Assembly (NCBI GenBank): GCA_003134785.1
Contig: PLCN01000014.1
Span: 1 to 64,000 of the forward strand
Origin: Spartobacteria bacterium
GTDB lineage: Bacteria > Verrucomicrobiota > Verrucomicrobiia > Chthoniobacterales > UBA10450
Reading direction: 5' to 3'
DNA: 64,000 nt
Position 1 is the stretch's first letter; every line of letters starts with the position of its first letter. Positions 5,885-14,227 of this stretch are shown piece after piece. The translations under genes and the position numbers were made by a program. The notes below the pieces were generated by a model. The model saw only the letters and a program-made list of their open reading frames with translations. It did no database searches and had not been told where the DNA came from.

Positions 5885-6289
5885 ATGAAGAAGAAAAAAT
5901 CAGCGACGAAAAAACCGGCCACAAAGAAATCCGCCACGCGGAAGCCGACCGCGAAGAAATCGACCGATAAGAAAACGACTGCTAAGAAATCGATCGGGAA
6001 GAAGTTAAGCACAAAGCGATCGACTCTGACGTTTCTGACCGAGAGCCTGCCCGGTTTCACGGTCGGGCGCCTCAAGAAAACGCGCATCCAGGCAGTCGGC
6101 GGCACACCTCCGTACAGTTTTGGGTTAGCCCAGGGTAGTAATCTTCCCGCAGGTCTTGGCTTTAATTATCAGGGAACCCTTTGGGGGAAGCCCACCCAAG
6201 CCGGGGATACCACCATCTTTGTCAAAGTGATAGACTTGATCGGCGGCCATCTCACCCAGGCTTTTGATGTGCAGATAAGCTCTCCGTAA
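5885..6289 (+). CDS. Lys-rich histone-H1-like tail fused to a putative Ig (He_PIG-like) domain
   Basis: This 134-aa protein has two parts. Residues 1-48 are almost entirely K, A, S, T and P in K-K-S/K-K-P repeats, like bacterial histone H1-like proteins that bind DNA. Residues about 58-132 form a G-G-T-P-P-Y-S-F...L-P-A-G-L...G-T-L-W-G-K-P-T-Q-A-G domain, the pattern of He_PIG/'putative Ig' modules usually found in secreted adhesins. No signal peptide is present. The combination is odd: a nucleic-acid-binding-like tail on a domain normally extracellular. About 285 bp upstream contain no gene that I can support. Confidence 0.7.
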   Translation: MKKKKSATKKPATKKSATRKPTAKKSTDKKTTAKKSIGKKLSTKRSTLTFLTESLPGFTVGRLKKTRIQAVGGTPPYSFGLAQGSNLPAGLGFNYQGTLWGKPTQAGDTTIFVKVIDLIGGHLTQAFDVQISSP

Positions 6290-6386
6290 CCGGAGATGAA
6301 AATCGGAGGCGCCTGGTGCGCCGTTCCCGGATCGACAAATTCGGGATTGCCTGCGAATCGCGTGGGGAATACGATCAGCTTGTCTC

Positions 6387-6812
6387 GTGAATGGCTTGCA
6401 TTTTTCGCACGCGCTTGTTCCGGGCGTCATCGCCGGCGTCCTCTCGATCTTCACCAGCTGGTTGTGGATGGGAGCGATTTTTCATCGCTTCCAAAAGCTG
6501 ACTCCGCAGACCTGGCGGCGAGAGACGGGACTGAGTCACGCCCTTTCGAGCGCCTTGCACATTCTGGCCGCGATCGGGATCGCCATTCTTTTCACGATCG
6601 TCGCACGAGATCAGGGTGGATACTTTTCCGCGGGAATACTCGGCGGCGTACGATTCGCCCTTGCCTGCTGGTGTGTATTCGCGCTGCCCATAATTCTGGG
6701 CGACGCGATCTACCTTAACCTGCATCCTCTTGTCGTCCTCGGGCAGCTTCTCGACTGGCTTTCCACTTCGCTGCTCGCAACGGTCATCACCGCGTGGTGG
6801 CGCACTCGTTAG
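6387..6812 (+). CDS. four-helix integral membrane protein, unknown function
   Basis: This 141-aa hydrophobic protein has about four membrane helices: residues 11-31, 53-72, 83-104 and 113-135. A short conserved-looking W-M-G-A-I-F-H sits at the end of helix 1. The layout recalls small DUF1761-type membrane proteins, but I cannot assign it firmly. It starts at GTG 6387. Its TAG stop lies in a TCGTTAGG word, and the tRNA-Cys gene follows on the opposite strand. Confidence 0.6.
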   Translation: MNGLHFSHALVPGVIAGVLSIFTSWLWMGAIFHRFQKLTPQTWRRETGLSHALSSALHILAAIGIAILFTIVARDQGGYFSAGILGGVRFALACWCVFALPIILGDAIYLNLHPLVVLGQLLDWLSTSLLATVITAWWRTR

Positions 6813-6831
6813 GCCAGGCCGGCTGTGAGAG

Positions 6832-6903
6832 AGGCGGGGGCGGGAATCGAACCCGCGAATAGAGGTTTTGCAGACCCCGACCTTACCACTTGGCTACCCC
6901 GCC
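6832..6903 (-). tRNA. tRNA-Cys (anticodon GCA)
   Basis: On the - strand a 72-nt cloverleaf is visible. The GGCGGGG/CCCCGCC acceptor stem has U as discriminator base, typical of tRNA-Cys. The D arm has AGCC...GGTAAGGT. The anticodon loop C-T-G-C-A-A-A contains GCA, and the T arm is GCGGG-TTCGATT-CCCGC. The CCA end is not encoded, so it must be added by the CCA-adding enzyme. Confidence 0.95.
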
Positions 6904-7115
6904 CTAATGCGAACGGAGAGTAGGAGCGGCGCATGATGCTGTCAACGAAGCGTGCCGTCTCTTCGAGCGGCACGAGGGCGTGCCGACTCCATTTTACCCG
7001 CCTACGCCAAATCCTTGGAGACGGCCCGCCCTCAGGGCGTTGGATTTTTTTCTTGGAATTTCTACCGACAGCTTGCCCGCCGTAGCCTTGCGGAGGAGGG
7101 TTCCGCCGCTTCCGC

Positions 7116-8393
7116 ATGCCAACTCTTTCGTCTCAACTCTTCGCCCGCGCCCTGAATCGAATTCCCGGCGGTGTGAACTCGCCCGTGCGCGTCTTTCGCG
7201 GACTCGACCGCGAACCATTCTTCATCGATCGCGCGGAAGGCGCCAGGATCTGGGACGTCGACGGCAACGAATACATCGATTACGTCGGCTCATGGGGGCC
7301 GGCAATTTTGGGGCACGCACCTCGGGTCGTCATCGCTGCGATTCGCGAGACAGCCGCCCGCGGAGTCAGCTTCGGAATTCCGAATCCGCTCGAAGTGGAA
7401 ATGGCGGAGTTGATCTGCCAATGGGTTCCTTCGATCGAAAAAGTGCGAATGGTGAACAGCGGCACGGAAGCGACGATGTCCTGCATCCGTCTCGCGCGCG
7501 GATTTACCGGACGCGACAAGATCATCAAGTTTGACGGCTGTTATCACGGGCATGTCGACGCGCTGCTCGTGCAAGCGGGCAGCGGCGCGCTCACCCATGG
7601 ACGAGCCGACAGCGCCGGTGTCCCGGCAGATTTCGCCGCGCTGACCATTTCGCTTCCCTTCAACGACATCGAAGCTGTGCGCGCCGCTTTCCGCGAAAAC
7701 GCAAAGACCATCGCCGCCGTGATTCTGGAACCGATCCCGGCCAATGCCGGTCTCTATTTTCCGCGAGGAAATTTTCTCGAATTGCTGCGGGAGGAATGCA
7801 CCAGAAACGGCGCGCTCCTGATCTTCGATGAAGTGATGACGGGCTTTCGCCTAGCGCGCGGCGGTGCGCAGGAACTCTACGGAGCGCGGCCTGATCTCAC
7901 TGCGCTCGGCAAAGTGATCGGCGGCGGGCTGCCGGTCGGTGCTTTCGGAGGACGCGCGGAGATCATGCAGCAGTTGTCGCCCGAGGGTCCGGTCTACCAA
8001 GCCGGGACGCTTTCCGGCAATCCGCTCGCGATGGCTGCCGGCCTGGCGCAGCTCCGCGAACTCGAGCGGATCGATGGTTGGAAATTGCTGGAGACCGCAG
8101 GCGCGCGTTTCGAAGAAGCCGCCCGCGCAACGCTCCGAGACCTGAATGCGCCCTGCACCTTTCACCGAGTGGGTTCGATGTTCTGCCTTTTCTTCACGCC
8201 TGATGCCGTGATCGATCTAGCCACGGCCAAACGAAGCGATATCAAAAAATTCGCAACCTTCTTCAGAGGCTGTCTCGATCGCGGCGTTTACTTTGCGCCT
8301 TCGCAATTCGAGAGCGGCTTTCTCTCCATCGCCCACCAGGATTCCGATCTGGACGCCACTTTGCGGGTGATGCGCCAAAGCCTCACCCTGTAG
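7116..8393 (+). CDS. hemL: glutamate-1-semialdehyde 2,1-aminomutase
   Basis: This 425-aa PLP enzyme converts glutamate-1-semialdehyde to 5-aminolevulinate, the last step of the C5 route to tetrapyrroles. The N terminus P-G-G-V-N-S-P-V-R-V-F-R, the N-S-G-T-E-A-T-M phosphate-binding segment (about 114-121), F-D-G-C-Y-H-G-H, the I-F-D-E-V-M-T-G-F-R motif (about 236-245, PLP pyridine-binding Asp) and L-G-K-V-I-G-G-G-L-P-V-G-A-F-G-G with Schiff-base Lys 266 are all present. Length is normal for the family and the protein is cytosolic. The TAG stop falls inside the left arm of an intergenic inverted repeat. It appears to be a single-gene unit. Confidence 0.97.
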   Translation: MPTLSSQLFARALNRIPGGVNSPVRVFRGLDREPFFIDRAEGARIWDVDGNEYIDYVGSWGPAILGHAPRVVIAAIRETAARGVSFGIPNPLEVEMAELICQWVPSIEKVRMVNSGTEATMSCIRLARGFTGRDKIIKFDGCYHGHVDALLVQAGSGALTHGRADSAGVPADFAALTISLPFNDIEAVRAAFRENAKTIAAVILEPIPANAGLYFPRGNFLELLREECTRNGALLIFDEVMTGFRLARGGAQELYGARPDLTALGKVIGGGLPVGAFGGRAEIMQQLSPEGPVYQAGTLSGNPLAMAAGLAQLRELERIDGWKLLETAGARFEEAARATLRDLNAPCTFHRVGSMFCLFFTPDAVIDLATAKRSDIKKFATFFRGCLDRGVYFAPSQFESGFLSIAHQDSDLDATLRVMRQSLTL

Positions 8394-8458
8394 CGGCGGT
8401 CTATGACCGCCGACAGCGTCTCACTGAAAGCGATTCGGCGGTCATAGACCGCCGCTAC
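8390..8458. repeat. perfect inverted repeat, 24-bp arms (GTAGCGGCGG type)
   Basis: Arms at 8390-8413 and 8435-8458 are perfect complements with a 21-nt loop. Each arm is itself nearly palindromic (GCGGTC/GACCGC). It starts on the hemL stop codon. It could act as a terminator or mRNA 3' stabiliser, although no T-run follows. Confidence 0.85.
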
Positions 8459-8514
8459 AGAAGACAAGACTAAGTCTTTGCGTCACAGGGCCGCTTGGAC
8501 TATCACACTCCGCT

Positions 8515-11082
8515 GTGAGTTCCGCTTCCTCGGGCCCCATTCGCGCGGTCGCGAAATTTTTCTTCGACGGCGATCGAAAATTTTTCGTGAAGGGCGTCAC
8601 CTATGGGCCTTTCAAGCCGGACGCGGAAGGCCATTATCTCGGCCCGCGCGATCAGGCGGAGCGCGATCTCGCGCAGATGCGCGAAGTCGGGCTCAACGTC
8701 GTCCGGATCTATCACGTCCCGCCCCTCTGGTTTCTGGATTGTTGCGCGGCGGCCGGGATGCGCGTCCTCATCACTTTGCCGTGGGCGAAACACGTCGAGT
8801 TCCTCGGCCGGAAGGCATCGCGCCGCGCGATCGTCGAGATGGTTCGGTCAGCGGTCGCCACCAATCGCGGCCATCCGTCGATCTTCGGCTATCTCGTCGG
8901 CAACGAAATCTCCAGCACCATGGTGCGCTGGCTCGGCGTGAGACAGGTGACCGAATTCGTCGAGCATCTGATTCGGGTCGGGCGCGAGACGGATCCGAAC
9001 GTTCTTTTTTCCTACGCCAGTTATCCGCCGACGGAATTTCTCCTCCCGCAGAACAGCGATTTTTCCTGCTTCAACGTTTACCTGCACGACCAGGGCGACT
9101 TCGAGCGTTACCTGCTTCGCCTGCAAAATCTCTCCGAAGATCGTCCGCTCATTCTGGGCGAATTCGGGATGGACACGATTCGCCACACCGAAGAGGAACA
9201 AGCGAGCATGCTCGGCTGGCACGTCGACAGCGTGGTGAAATGCGGGCTCGCCGGAACGATTTTTTTCACCTGGACGGACGAATGGTTCACGGGCGGGCAG
9301 GAGATCACCGATTGGGCGTTTGGCCTCGTCACGCGCGCGCGTGAGCCGAAGAAATCGTTCTTCACTTTGCGCGACAAGCTCGGACAGGACAACGCTGCGC
9401 TGCCGCATCGCCCGTTGCCAAGCTCACCGTTCGTCTCGGTGATTGTCTGTTCTTATAATGGAGGGAAGACGCTGGCCGAGTGTTTGGAGTCGTTAGGCAA
9501 ACTCGATTATGCCCACTACGAAGTCATCTTGGTGGACGACGGATCGACTGATAACACGCGTGAGATTGCTGCGCGCTTTCCCAACGTCCGCTATTTTCAC
9601 CAAACCAATCATGGTTTGAGTCACGCGCGAAACTACGGCGCCGCCGTCGCAAAAGGAGAAATTTTCGCTTACACCGACTCCGACTGCATGGCAGATGCCG
9701 ACTGGCTCTATTACCTGCTGAGCACGCTCTTGAACGGCGATTATGCGGGCGTGGGGGGCCCGAATGTTTCGCCCCCTGCGCAGAGTTGGGTGCAAGCCTG
9801 CGTCGCCGCCGCGCCGGGCGGACCGAGTCACGTCCTCCTCACCGACACGGTCGCGGAACACATTCCCGGTTGTAACATGGCCTGGTATCGGTGGGCGTTT
9901 GAAAACGTCGGCGGCTTCGACCCGGAATATCACAAGGCCGGTGACGACGTCGATTTTTGCTGGCGGGTGCAACAAGCCGGGCACGAGATCGCCTTCAGTC
10001 CCACCGCGGTCGTGTGGCATCATCGCCGGTTTACGCTCACGGCATTTCGGAAGCAACAGGAAGGCTATGGCGAGGCCGAATCGATGCTGCGTTTCAAACA
10101 CTTGATTTTTTTCGGCCCAACCGGTACGGCGAAATGGCGGGGACAGATTTATGGAACGCCGCGTTTCAGTTGGTTCATCAACCGGCCGATCATTTATCAC
10201 GGCGTCTTCGGCGAAGGCTTCTTCCAATCGATTTATCCTACGCCGCAATCCGAAGTGGCCGGCTATCTGGCCAGCATCGAATGGTTCGCGCTTGCGGTTT
10301 TTCTTTTCGGGCTCGGAATTTTTCTGCCGGCGTTGCGCATCGTTCCCTACTTGATGTTCGGAGGGACGTGGAGCGTCGCCATCTCCTACATGCTGCGCGC
10401 TCGCATCGAGCCGAAGTTCGACACCATCCCCGCGCGCTTCCTGGTGATGTTCCTCGCCTTCGCCCAGCCGCTCGTGCGCGGATGGTCGCGTTATTTCACC
10501 TGGCTCCATTTTAAGCGCACGCCGCGCGGCGTCATTAGAACACACGAGCATCTGCCGGCGGGCGAGGAATTCGGCGGAAGTTTGCGGCGCCGCAGCTATT
10601 GGAGCGAGGAAGGGAAGGACCGGCACCATCTGCTCGGCTCGGTCTTTGGGCTCCTCGACGAGGAAGGCTGGCGCTATTCCACAGACACGGGTTGGAATGA
10701 GTGGGACATCCAAATTTACGGAAATTTGTGGTGGAGCATTACGCTGCAAACCGTGACCGAATATCACGGCGGATTAAAATGCCTCACGCGCGCTGGTCTT
10801 CGTTACCGGTACGTGACCACGACCGTGATCATCAATCTCGTCCTCATTACGTTGCTGGTTTACCACCAGCTCAACACTCGCCACATCGACCTATGGCTCC
10901 TCTCGCTTTTCTTCGCTTGGATCGTCTTCCTGGGAATTCGAGCCCGCGCCTTGAAATCTCGCGTGGCGGAACTCGTGGATGTTGCGGCTTTTCGCGCCGG
11001 CCTTCGGCGAATTTCCCGTCGCCCGGCTGCGCCAGAAACGCCGCCTCCGCCGAAGTCACCTTCCGCGGTTGAAGTGGGATAG
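8515..11082 (+). CDS. glycoside-hydrolase-like domain fused to GT2 glycosyltransferase, membrane-bound
   Basis: This 855-aa fusion has three parts. Residues about 10-290 look like a (beta/alpha)8 glycosidase domain of the GH2/GH5 type (GH-A clan), with G-N-E (Glu 131, acid/base position) and L-I-L-G-E-F-G (Glu 216, nucleophile position). Residues about 305-560 are a GT-A family 2 transferase with V-S-V-I-V-C-S-Y-N-G-G, V-D-D-G-S-T-D (340-345) and D-S-D (388-390), plus a G-D-D-V-D-F-C-W-R motif. Further on come hydrophobic segments at about 590-650 and 810-845. It probably builds or remodels a cell-surface polysaccharide at the membrane. GTG 8515 is the likely start. The next gene, a GT-C-like transferase, begins 11 bp downstream, suggesting one operon. 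Confidence 0.8.
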   Translation: MSSASSGPIRAVAKFFFDGDRKFFVKGVTYGPFKPDAEGHYLGPRDQAERDLAQMREVGLNVVRIYHVPPLWFLDCCAAAGMRVLITLPWAKHVEFLGRKASRRAIVEMVRSAVATNRGHPSIFGYLVGNEISSTMVRWLGVRQVTEFVEHLIRVGRETDPNVLFSYASYPPTEFLLPQNSDFSCFNVYLHDQGDFERYLLRLQNLSEDRPLILGEFGMDTIRHTEEEQASMLGWHVDSVVKCGLAGTIFFTWTDEWFTGGQEITDWAFGLVTRAREPKKSFFTLRDKLGQDNAALPHRPLPSSPFVSVIVCSYNGGKTLAECLESLGKLDYAHYEVILVDDGSTDNTREIAARFPNVRYFHQTNHGLSHARNYGAAVAKGEIFAYTDSDCMADADWLYYLLSTLLNGDYAGVGGPNVSPPAQSWVQACVAAAPGGPSHVLLTDTVAEHIPGCNMAWYRWAFENVGGFDPEYHKAGDDVDFCWRVQQAGHEIAFSPTAVVWHHRRFTLTAFRKQQEGYGEAESMLRFKHLIFFGPTGTAKWRGQIYGTPRFSWFINRPIIYHGVFGEGFFQSIYPTPQSEVAGYLASIEWFALAVFLFGLGIFLPALRIVPYLMFGGTWSVAISYMLRARIEPKFDTIPARFLVMFLAFAQPLVRGWSRYFTWLHFKRTPRGVIRTHEHLPAGEEFGGSLRRRSYWSEEGKDRHHLLGSVFGLLDEEGWRYSTDTGWNEWDIQIYGNLWWSITLQTVTEYHGGLKCLTRAGLRYRYVTTTVIINLVLITLLVYHQLNTRHIDLWLLSLFFAWIVFLGIRARALKSRVAELVDVAAFRAGLRRISRRPAAPETPPPPKSPSAVEVG

Positions 11083-11093
11083 ACGGAAGAGAA

Positions 11094-12428
11094 ATGCGCC
11101 GCGCTCAGCTCGTCCGTTTCGCGATCGCGCTCACGGGTGAGATTCTTTGCTGCGCTTCCTTGAATTTGTTCGACGACTGGTCGCGCGAGGAAATGCCCGT
11201 GAAATTCGTGGCCGCCGCCATGATCTGTGGGATCGCCTACTTCATCGCGGTCAAAGAATTTCCCATCGGCGCGAACGTGCGGACGCAAGCGGCGATTTTT
11301 TGGTCGTTCGCCGTCGTTTTGCGTTTGATCGCGTTGCCTCTCGCCCCTAGCGATGATGTGTGGCGTTACCAGTGGGAAGGAAAAATTCAGCGAGCCGGCT
11401 TCAATCCGTATGTCAACGCGCCGGACGATCCGAAACTGGAACAACTCCGCGCGGAATTTCCAAATTGGCAAAAGATCAATCACCGCGAATATCGCGCGAT
11501 CTATCCTCCCGGCGCCGAGCTGATCTTTCGAGCGCTGAGCGTGATTTCCGATCGTCCTCTCTTCTATAAATTTCTCTTCGCCGCCGCCGATCTGGCGACG
11601 ATCGCCGTGTTGTTGCGTTTGTTAGGCGGGACTAATCGTTATGCGAATGCAGCCTGGTATGCGTGGAATCCGCTGGTCGTTTACAGCTTCGCCGGCGCCG
11701 CTCATTTCGACAGCTTGATGATTCTGCCGATGACGGCCGGAATCTTGTTCCTCACTCGATTCGAAATCGAGACCGATTCGCGCCGAAAATGGTTGCTGGC
11801 GGTCGCCGCTTCGGCGGCGTTTGGCGTCGCCATCTCGATAAAGCTTGTTCCCGTTCTCCTGCTCCTCTCGTGCGTTTTCGCGCTTCGTCTCCGCGCGATC
11901 ACGCTGGTCGTGAGCGCGGCAATTCCCGCGCTGCTCAATCTCTGTTACGGCTATCCGAAAATCCCCATCTGGGAATCGCTCCGCCGCTTTGCCTACGTGA
12001 CCAGACTAAATGATCTTTTCTGGTGGCTGATCGAAGACACGCTTCGGCCGAATCCGTATCAGAAAAATTATCATTATAATGTGACGCTGATAATCTGCGT
12101 GGCCGTCGTGTCGCTTTTGTTCTGGCGAAACTGGAAACGCGGGATGATCTGGGCGCTCGGGATCGCGCTTATCCTGAGCCCAGTGCTGCATCCCTGGTAT
12201 TGCACCTGGATTTTACCGCTGGCCGCGTGGCGACGCTCCTACGCTTGGCTCGTGCTCTCGGTAACGCTCTTCGCTTATTTCCTGTTTTGGAATGAGCGGC
12301 TCTTCGCTTTGCCGTGGCACGCCGAGCCGTGGATGCGGGCGATCATTATTGTTCCGCCCGTGGTTGCGGCAGTTCTATTTGGCATCACACAAAGGACACG
12401 AAGGGCACAACGGCAAGAAACTTTGTGA
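11094..12428 (+). CDS. polytopic GT-C mannosyltransferase-like membrane protein
   Basis: This 444-aa protein has about ten or more membrane helices and an A-P-S-D-D-V-W-R-Y-Q-W-E-G-K motif after the second or third helix (Asp 87-Asp 88). The acidic pair in the first extracytoplasmic loop is typical of polyprenol-phosphate-sugar-dependent GT-C transferases (GT87/DUF2029 and MptA-like). It would transfer a hexose, perhaps mannose, on the outer face of the membrane. It follows the GT2 fusion by 11 bp, and a DPM1-like GT2 at 18894 could supply the lipid-linked donor (inference). The last ~15 residues are encoded by an inverted repeat. Confidence 0.75.
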   Translation: MRRAQLVRFAIALTGEILCCASLNLFDDWSREEMPVKFVAAAMICGIAYFIAVKEFPIGANVRTQAAIFWSFAVVLRLIALPLAPSDDVWRYQWEGKIQRAGFNPYVNAPDDPKLEQLRAEFPNWQKINHREYRAIYPPGAELIFRALSVISDRPLFYKFLFAAADLATIAVLLRLLGGTNRYANAAWYAWNPLVVYSFAGAAHFDSLMILPMTAGILFLTRFEIETDSRRKWLLAVAASAAFGVAISIKLVPVLLLLSCVFALRLRAITLVVSAAIPALLNLCYGYPKIPIWESLRRFAYVTRLNDLFWWLIEDTLRPNPYQKNYHYNVTLIICVAVVSLLFWRNWKRGMIWALGIALILSPVLHPWYCTWILPLAAWRRSYAWLVLSVTLFAYFLFWNERLFALPWHAEPWMRAIIIVPPVVAAVLFGITQRTRRAQRQETL

Positions 12429-12439
12429 CCTTTGTGTGA
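12385..12439. repeat. CACAAAGGACACGAAGG-type inverted repeat
   Basis: TCACACAAAGG at 12385-12395 pairs with CCTTTGTGTGA at 12429-12439. It overlaps the end of the preceding gene, providing its C-terminal codons and stop region. Confidence 0.7.
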
Positions 12440-12454
12440 GTTCCTTCTCGCCGG

Positions 12455-13357
12455 TTAATCTGGAATCTGCCGCATCGCTTTCGCGAAGTCCGACGGAACC
12501 GGCGCCTCGAAGGTCATGACCTCGCCCGTGCGCGGGTGGCGAAAGGCGAGCTTCCACGCGTGCAGCATTTGCCGCGGGAACGTACCCGCATGTTTGCCGC
12601 CGTACAATTTATCGCCGAGCACCGGATGAGCGAGGTGATGCAAATGCACGCGGATCTGATGCGTCCGGCCGCTGTGCAGTGTGCACTCCAGGAGACTCAT
12701 GTCCGCGCCAGAACGCAGGACGCGATATTCCGTCTTCGCGGCTCGTCCCTGCCGGCGCGCGATGCTCATCCGCTGACGATGGACCGGATGCCGGGCAATG
12801 GCCGCGTCGATCACGCCCGTCGATTTTCGCGGAACGCCCGCCACCAGCGCGAGATAGATTTTCTGCATCGTCCGCGCGGCGAATTGCTTCGAAAGATCAC
12901 GGTGCGTCGCATCGTTTTTCGCGACCACGAGACAGCCGCTCGTTTCCTTGTCCAGACGATGGACGATGCCCGGCCGCTCACGTCCTCCGATGCCCGAGAG
13001 ATTCTTGCAGTGGGCCAGCAACGCATTCACCAAAGTATGTGCCTGATGTCCGGCGCCGGGATGCATCACCACTCCAGCCGGCTTGTTCAGCACGAGCAGA
13101 TCGTCGTCTTCGAATAAGATCTCCAGCGCGATCGGCTCCGGCTGTGCTTCGATTTTTTCGAGTTCCGGTTTGGTCAGTTCCACGATGTCGCCCGAGCGCA
13201 CTGGATCGCGCGGCCGGGGCGCTTTTCCGTTTAGCCTAACGAATCCTTCGCGAATCAAAGTTTGGAGTCGCGCGCGGGAAAAATCGGTGAGCTCTAGCGC
13301 GAGAAAGCGGTCGAGCCGCAAGCCGGAACGTTCGCGCGCGACTGTGAGCTGGATCAT
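12455..13357 (-). CDS. rluD: RluA-family 23S rRNA pseudouridine synthase
   Basis: This 300-aa enzyme isomerises specific uridines in 23S rRNA. An S4 RNA-binding domain occupies about residues 10-62 (L-D-R-F-L-A...R-E-G-F-V-R-L-N-G). The catalytic domain carries N-K-P-A-G-V-V-M-H-P and H-R-L-D-K-E-T-S-G with catalytic Asp 136, then S-G-R-T-H-Q-I-R-V-H-L and G-D-K-L-Y-G-G. S4 domain plus length best fit RluD; RluC or another RluA subtype is possible. I preferred ATG 13357 because the 19 residues added by the upstream ATG 13414 do not resemble the family. Confidence 0.92.
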   Translation of the reverse strand: MIQLTVARERSGLRLDRFLALELTDFSRARLQTLIREGFVRLNGKAPRPRDPVRSGDIVELTKPELEKIEAQPEPIALEILFEDDDLLVLNKPAGVVMHPGAGHQAHTLVNALLAHCKNLSGIGGRERPGIVHRLDKETSGCLVVAKNDATHRDLSKQFAARTMQKIYLALVAGVPRKSTGVIDAAIARHPVHRQRMSIARRQGRAAKTEYRVLRSGADMSLLECTLHSGRTHQIRVHLHHLAHPVLGDKLYGGKHAGTFPRQMLHAWKLAFRHPRTGEVMTFEAPVPSDFAKAMRQIPD

Positions 13358-13766
13358 GAATGGGCTGCCGCCGCTCGGATAAACATTTCCGCGCTTCTTC
13401 TGCCGACACGCCAAGTGTTAGCATCAGTCCGCAGTGCCGAGCGCGCCCGATAAGGCAAGCCAGGAATGTTCCGTCCAGGGCGTCGTCGTTGATGTAACGG
13501 TGAAGAGCCGGTCGCGCGCGTCCAATGCCGGGCCTGCGGTGAAAAGTTTCCGTGGACGTGGGCGGCGGGGGCCCAGTTTACAAAGCGCGATACGCGCCGC
13601 TGCGAATGACGAAGGGTCCGGAGGCCGCGCAGGAAAAAGGGTTGATCCATGGCGACATAAAAGACGAAGAAGCGAAACTCAACCGCCAGCTCAGAAAAAC
13701 CCAAAACTAAACCGCAGAGCGAAGGAAGGCCCGTTATTTAGCCTTCCACGCCCGCAAATAGCACGC
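13358..13766. other. 409-bp stretch without a supported gene
   Basis: Open frames exist on both strands but none has a recognisable product. On the + strand, two frames that would need a frameshift near 13545 give protein-like pieces, including a charged 34-residue tail from ATG 13607 to TAA 13711. This could be a decayed small gene. No RNA family was recognised. Confidence 0.3.
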
Positions 13767-14057
13767 TTAGTGACGACCGCTGATCTGGATACCGGGGTAT
13801 CTGTTCAACTGGTCGGCAATCGGGGCATTCCCGTTCCGCTCCATCTCCCGCTGATCGATGGTCAGGACGGGACCATTGTTTCCAATCGTGATGATGTTGC
13901 GTTTCTTCACCCGCTGTTTGATGTGAGAGCCGGTGAGGGTAACCCACTCATAATCCGCATTGTCGGCCTGCGTCTTCTGTTCGACCACGGGCCGATCAGC
14001 CATGGCGGAGCCCAAAGACAGCGCGCCAATCATTGCACCAAGTATTAGCCGTTTCAT
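13767..14057 (-). CDS. small secreted protein with TonB-plug-like sequence
   Basis: This 96-aa protein has a Sec signal peptide (M-K-R-L-I-L-G-A-M-I-G-A-L-S-L-G-S-A-M-A, cleavage after about residue 20). The mature part holds V-T-L-T-G-S-H-I-K-Q and a later N-G-N-A-P-I-A-D-Q-L-N-R-Y-P-G-I-Q-I-S segment. These recall the 'V-T-G-S-R-I-x-R' and 'D-L-L-x-x-x-P-G-V' elements of TonB-receptor plug domains, but no barrel follows. A periplasmic location is expected. ATG 14057 was chosen over ATG 14105 because it puts the signal peptide first. Function unknown. Confidence 0.55.
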   Translation of the reverse strand: MKRLILGAMIGALSLGSAMADRPVVEQKTQADNADYEWVTLTGSHIKQRVKKRNIITIGNNGPVLTIDQREMERNGNAPIADQLNRYPGIQISGRH

Positions 14058-14227
14058 ACGGACAAAATACTCGTGGCTGGACTTCGCGTCAAACGGCCAG
14101 GCCATCTAAATTCGAGCGTTCCCGCCCTCCATGGTGTCCAAGAATGCTCGCGCAAAGTTTTACAGCCCAATCGACAATGCTAGGTTAACGCGTCTCGACT
14201 GGCTGCGTTGCCGCGAGGCGCTCATCC

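Noticed and set aside
13354-13704. 116-codon - strand open frame upstream of rluD
   Set aside because: Its sequence is Arg-rich, has no recognisable domain and looks like a high-GC antisense frame; it is reported only as part of an unassigned stretch.
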